NCBI GenBank assembly: GCA_013397845.1
Contig: VZTG01001078.1
Coordinates: 599,291-663,290, forward strand
Direction of reading: 5' to 3'
Length of the DNA: 64,000 nt
DNA from: Melanocharis versteri
Taxonomy: Eukaryota > Chordata > Aves > Passeriformes > Melanocharitidae
In this document: piece by piece, positions 60,206 through 64,000 of the stretch
Position numbering within the stretch: the stretch's first letter is position 1
Layout: each line of letters starts with the position of its first letter
Notes under the pieces: model-generated
What the model was told of the DNA's origin: nothing
The model's input: the letters and a program-made list of their open reading frames with translations, nothing else
The model's database searches: none
Program-made: the position numbers and the translations under genes

Positions 60206-63200
60206 TTTTTTTAATTAGCTGTGGAAATGTATCATTTCATGGCTTTTCTTCTGTAGTTTGTCTTCAGGTGTGTTAAACAAGCCCAAACCTGAAATTTTGC
60301 AATTTTTCTGTTTAGAAGTAAATTTGAATGAATCCTACAACTGAAAAAAGGCTTAATTCTTCACCAGTGTGAAGAAAATTTGAGATATATTCATGCAGTA
60401 CAGTGCAGTTAGTATCCAGAAGGTAAAGTGTTTAGGTGAGATTTAGAATACCTTAGTCTTTCCTGGAGTGACAGGCTTTCCCGGGTATCAAGGACAAGAC
60501 CAAAGTCCTTTTCAAACCTTGTAAATTTTTCCAATGATTTGCATTACTATTAGACTGATTTGATAGAAATCTCACAAAACTGAAAACAATCTTCTCAGTT
60601 ATCATGTGTCTTTTCTTAAAACCTTAACCTTCTTCATACTAAATACATATCAAGAGCATTTTTTCAATAAATCCAGCCTGGGAAGGATTATGAACTGTCT
60701 ATCATCCCTCTGTGCCCTAAGTAGGGTCAATAAGTCATTCTTGCCATGCACAGTATTATGTAAGAAATTACAAAGGGGCCCTATTTAGATGACCTCCTTT
60801 TTCTGTTTCATATTCTAATTGCCCAGCTAAAAAGAACACGTTGTCCCAGCGGAAACTTTAGGAACAGCACTGGGTGAGATGCGCATACAGGAGCGCTTTA
60901 CACGTGCACTCTGACCTCTCTTGACACCGCAGATCCTTTTCCAATTTCCAAAAGTTTCCAGGAGGAAGCAAAGGGAGTCAGCCCTGTCTATGTGATGTCT
61001 CAGTGACATTTTGCTGAGATGATAGTTCACTGGGATTTGCACATCTGAAACTCTCTCCGGGGAGGCTTGTGAAAGCTTCAGCCTAACCTACTTTCAGCAC
61101 TCCGTGGAGTAATTCTGTTCCAAGAGCCAGCAGCCACTGATGGCAGCAGGAAGATGCAAAGGAGTGCAAAGGGACCTCAGCCCTGTAGGACCCAGTGAGG
61201 CCTAAAAGCCACTCATAAAAATGAAAAACCCCCATGAAGTTATTGAAAATCGAGATCTGATTTAAGGAAAAAAGCAGAGTTTTGGAGGGGGGGACAGTAT
61301 TATTGAACTAACACAAAACCAAAACCAAATATGCCTTCAGATGAGAACCAAGCAAAAGCTTTATTATAAAAAGAAAAAGCAAACAAGCAAATTTGAAAAA
61401 AACCAATATTTTTTAAATCAGTTATGCCTCCAGCTAAAAAAAGGTATCATTGTGAGAGATACGTGATGACACTTGTAATATTTCTAGCCATAGATTGCAT
61501 TAGGTAATTGGAAAACCAGAGTCAGGCTAAATCTAGTTTTCTCTGTTACGTGGATTCCAGACCTGAAGCAGCTGTGGCAGAGCAGAGGGCTCTCCCAATA
61601 CATTCATGGACCCCCGCACTAAAATTTTTAATGATGCCCCCTCAGACAACACAAGTTGTGGACATTTTCACCTCTCTCTTATTTTTCCCCTTGTCTCATG
61701 CCACAGAGTCCCAAGGACTATCTAATATATTAGTTTTTAAAGGCATCATATTTTCATGCCTCCTGAATCCAATTTAAACTTCAAACTATTTGATTGAAGG
61801 GGGATGATACTTAGCACCCCTGTGAAGAAAATGAAGACTGTTAAGTCCATCAGCAAGCGATTCATCTTTCAGATGAAATGAGCACCACTAGGAAATAGTG
61901 GAATAAAACAAATCCTCCAAAACCAAAACAGGTAGGCATCATCTTTAATCTAAATACATTCATTTGCACTGCTCTGGTCTCCTTCAGTGATTATTACTTC
62001 CTGCATGCAAGGAGAGCAATGTAAACCAGAACCAGTGGCTGAAGGCAAGTTTCCAAGGAAGCAAAGTAAATAAAAAAGGCAGAAGAATTTCAGCTCTAGT
62101 GACAGAGGATGGAGTGTTACTGATTGTACCACCATCTTCCCAGCGAGTTACGTACAGATAAGGACTGGCAAAGCAAAGGTGAGGTATCCTTGTAGCAGAT
62201 ACACACAAGCTGGGTCACGAGTACTTCTCTCAAAGTTTGGCTGTGGGAGTGCTGATTCCAGCCCAGTCTTGCTACTGTCAGACCCTTCAACCCCCTCACA
62301 TAATGCAGCACAATTTATTTTACACTGTGAGTTGCACCTCTCCTTCTCCCTCCCACACCTGCCAAACCGCGTGAGAGGAATACTCCCCTCAAATTCCCTT
62401 CCATTACACTGTAACTAACAGGGCTCACCATGGGGCTACAGGAAAGCAAAAAACTGCTGTTGCCACAATTACTGCAATCTAATTGTTCCAAACAAGAAAT
62501 ATTCGTAACTCTTCAAGGCGGTCGATGATTCTGGAAAATAATTCTAGGAAAAGTTTTGCTTAGTTTAGTCTACACAGCTGATGACTCTGCCATTAAAATT
62601 CTATGTATTTTATACATAGAGCTCTACAGATTTATTTCATATCCATATTATGTTATCCATATAAATTGTCATCTGAAATTATTTTAGACATAATGTTTAC
62701 AGAATTATTTCAGTGAGAAAGCTTATTGCAGAGAGATTCCAGTTTTGACTGCTGAAACCACTTGGTCTAATCATTTATGGGAGTAAATAAATGTTATGAG
62801 ACTTCATGGAGAAACTATTATCCAAATTACTGAACAACTACAGAAAAGCCTTTATTATGTTCCAGGAATGCATTTCTGGCAGAGAAAATAACATTTGTAT
62901 ACAATGTCTTTTTGTAGATTAGACAGGAGAAAAATGCCTGCATTGATGTACTGCAAACTGCAGGGATTTTTTTCTTTCCTGAAGAATTACAAGTGACATC
63001 AGTTTTCGAAATGTCTGAGGGGAAGAGAACACACTTTGTTAAAAGAATTCCAGCTTTTTTTATTCTGCTAAATTGTGTACTAAGACAAACTTTCCCATTG
63101 TTTATTGTTTGCCAGGTCGTGGCTCTGGTGTAAAGAAAAAGTGCTTCAAGCTCTGAAATATTCCTCCTGAATAATTATTTTATTGTATTCTCTTGAACAT

Positions 63201-64000
63201 AGTGGCAAAATGACCTGACTGAGATCTGCAACACCATTTGCCAGGGGCTTGAAGCCTTTGCCTCCAGTGCATGAAATAAACCAGTGAGGTCTCAGCAGAC
63301 TGTTCTCAGGATAGCTATTCCTGGATCATGTTGGTTCAAGCAATCCTCTTCCATGGTCAAATATGCTGTATGAAAAACTAAGCCCTAATCACAGGGTTCT
63401 GCAGAGGAAAATAGCTTCTAAGATTTTCCCCAGGGAGGTAAGCAAAATGCATAGTATAGAGGGAGAAAGAAAAGAGCCAAGGTGTTGGGATTTTGTAGTA
63501 AATCTCTATGGAATTCTACTCGTTCTTCCCTCTGTCACTCTGTAACTGGCAGAGTTTTAGGCCACACTACTAAAGCTCTCTGATCCATCAGATAAATCTT
63601 TGCTCTGAAATAAACCTGAAGTTCTTTCCAGGTTTGTTGATTCTGACTGTCAAAATATTGGTGCTGGAAGCAGCAGGAGCAGCAGCCAGGCTGGGATGAA
63701 TGAAACCCCCTGGGGAACACATTAACCAAGCACCTGCAGTACCACCACGGGAGCTCTTGTGTGTCCAGCACCTGCGGCATGGAGCTGCATCCTCTCGGTA
63801 TTAACAAAGCCCAGATGAAGCTGCGACGTCTTGAATCGTATTAAAGAACAAGTTAGTCTCTATAGCCAACTCAATATGTCACTCAAGCATATTCTTGGAT
63901 GACACCAACTGTCACAGCTGCACTGAGGCTCAGCTAGTAAGTTCAACAAATCCCGTATCAGGATCCCTTCCAATGATAAAAAATATAAGTATTTACTCAT
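60206..64000. other. Single-copy A/T-rich sequence, nothing recognised
   Basis: No repeat, RNA gene or exon is recognised. A 9-base-pair hairpin with a 3-base loop (TCTATGTAT / ATACATAGA, about 62599-62620) is minor. Open frames stay at or below 90 codons. The window ends inside this sequence without a recognisable feature. Confidence 0.58.

Noticed and set aside
1..64000. CRISPR arrays, bacterial operons, rRNA or tRNA genes
   Set aside because: No regularly spaced direct repeats, no Shine-Dalgarno-led gene clusters, no TTCRANNC-type tRNA arm in a foldable context and no rRNA-like blocks were seen. The sequence is vertebrate-like non-coding DNA.

Overview
This window looks like non-coding DNA from a bird nuclear genome. 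The organism call rests on interspersed repeats read by eye. There is one clear CR1 LINE 3' region at 7848-8195 (antisense), two short sense-strand CR1 3' tails (about 17895-17987 and 29966-30060) ending in the ATTCTATG-like terminal motif, and a few very old amniote repeats (MIR-like pieces and an ancient CR1 piece). Low repeat density, A/T-rich single-copy sequence and CR1 as the only recognisable LINE fit an avian genome. A crocodile or turtle is possible but less likely. I cannot name the species, chromosome or nearest gene.

I found no protein-coding gene, exon, rRNA or tRNA that I can support. The longest open frame is 171 codons (25900-26415, minus strand). None of the open frames shows a recognisable domain, and the longer ones sit in locally G+C-rich patches where stop codons are rare. 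The window is best read as intergenic or intronic sequence.

Layout: 1-7847 is single-copy sequence with weak traces of old repeats. 7848-8757 holds an internally deleted CR1 and a 365-base repeat split by a single N. 8758-15151 is single-copy sequence with a TA-rich microsatellite. 15152-16121 holds a 61-base tandem repeat and a 421-base repeat split by 38 Ns. 16122-36260 is single-copy sequence with CR1 tails, a MIR-like element and a small CpG-rich patch (25981-26306). 36261-36341 is a nearly perfect long hairpin. 36342-64000 is single-copy sequence with a second good MIR, one old amniote repeat, an interrupted CA microsatellite and several A/T-rich blocks that could be conserved regulatory DNA.

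The most useful observations are: (1) an 81-base hairpin with a 32-base-pair stem and a short inner stem, shaped like a microRNA precursor or a young inverted duplication; (2) two duplications whose edges coincide with assembly gaps, which look like unmerged contig overlaps and not biological duplications; (3) one short patch that meets the usual CpG-island thresholds by hand count, far from any visible gene. I found no new multi-gene system here, and there is no coding content from which to build one.
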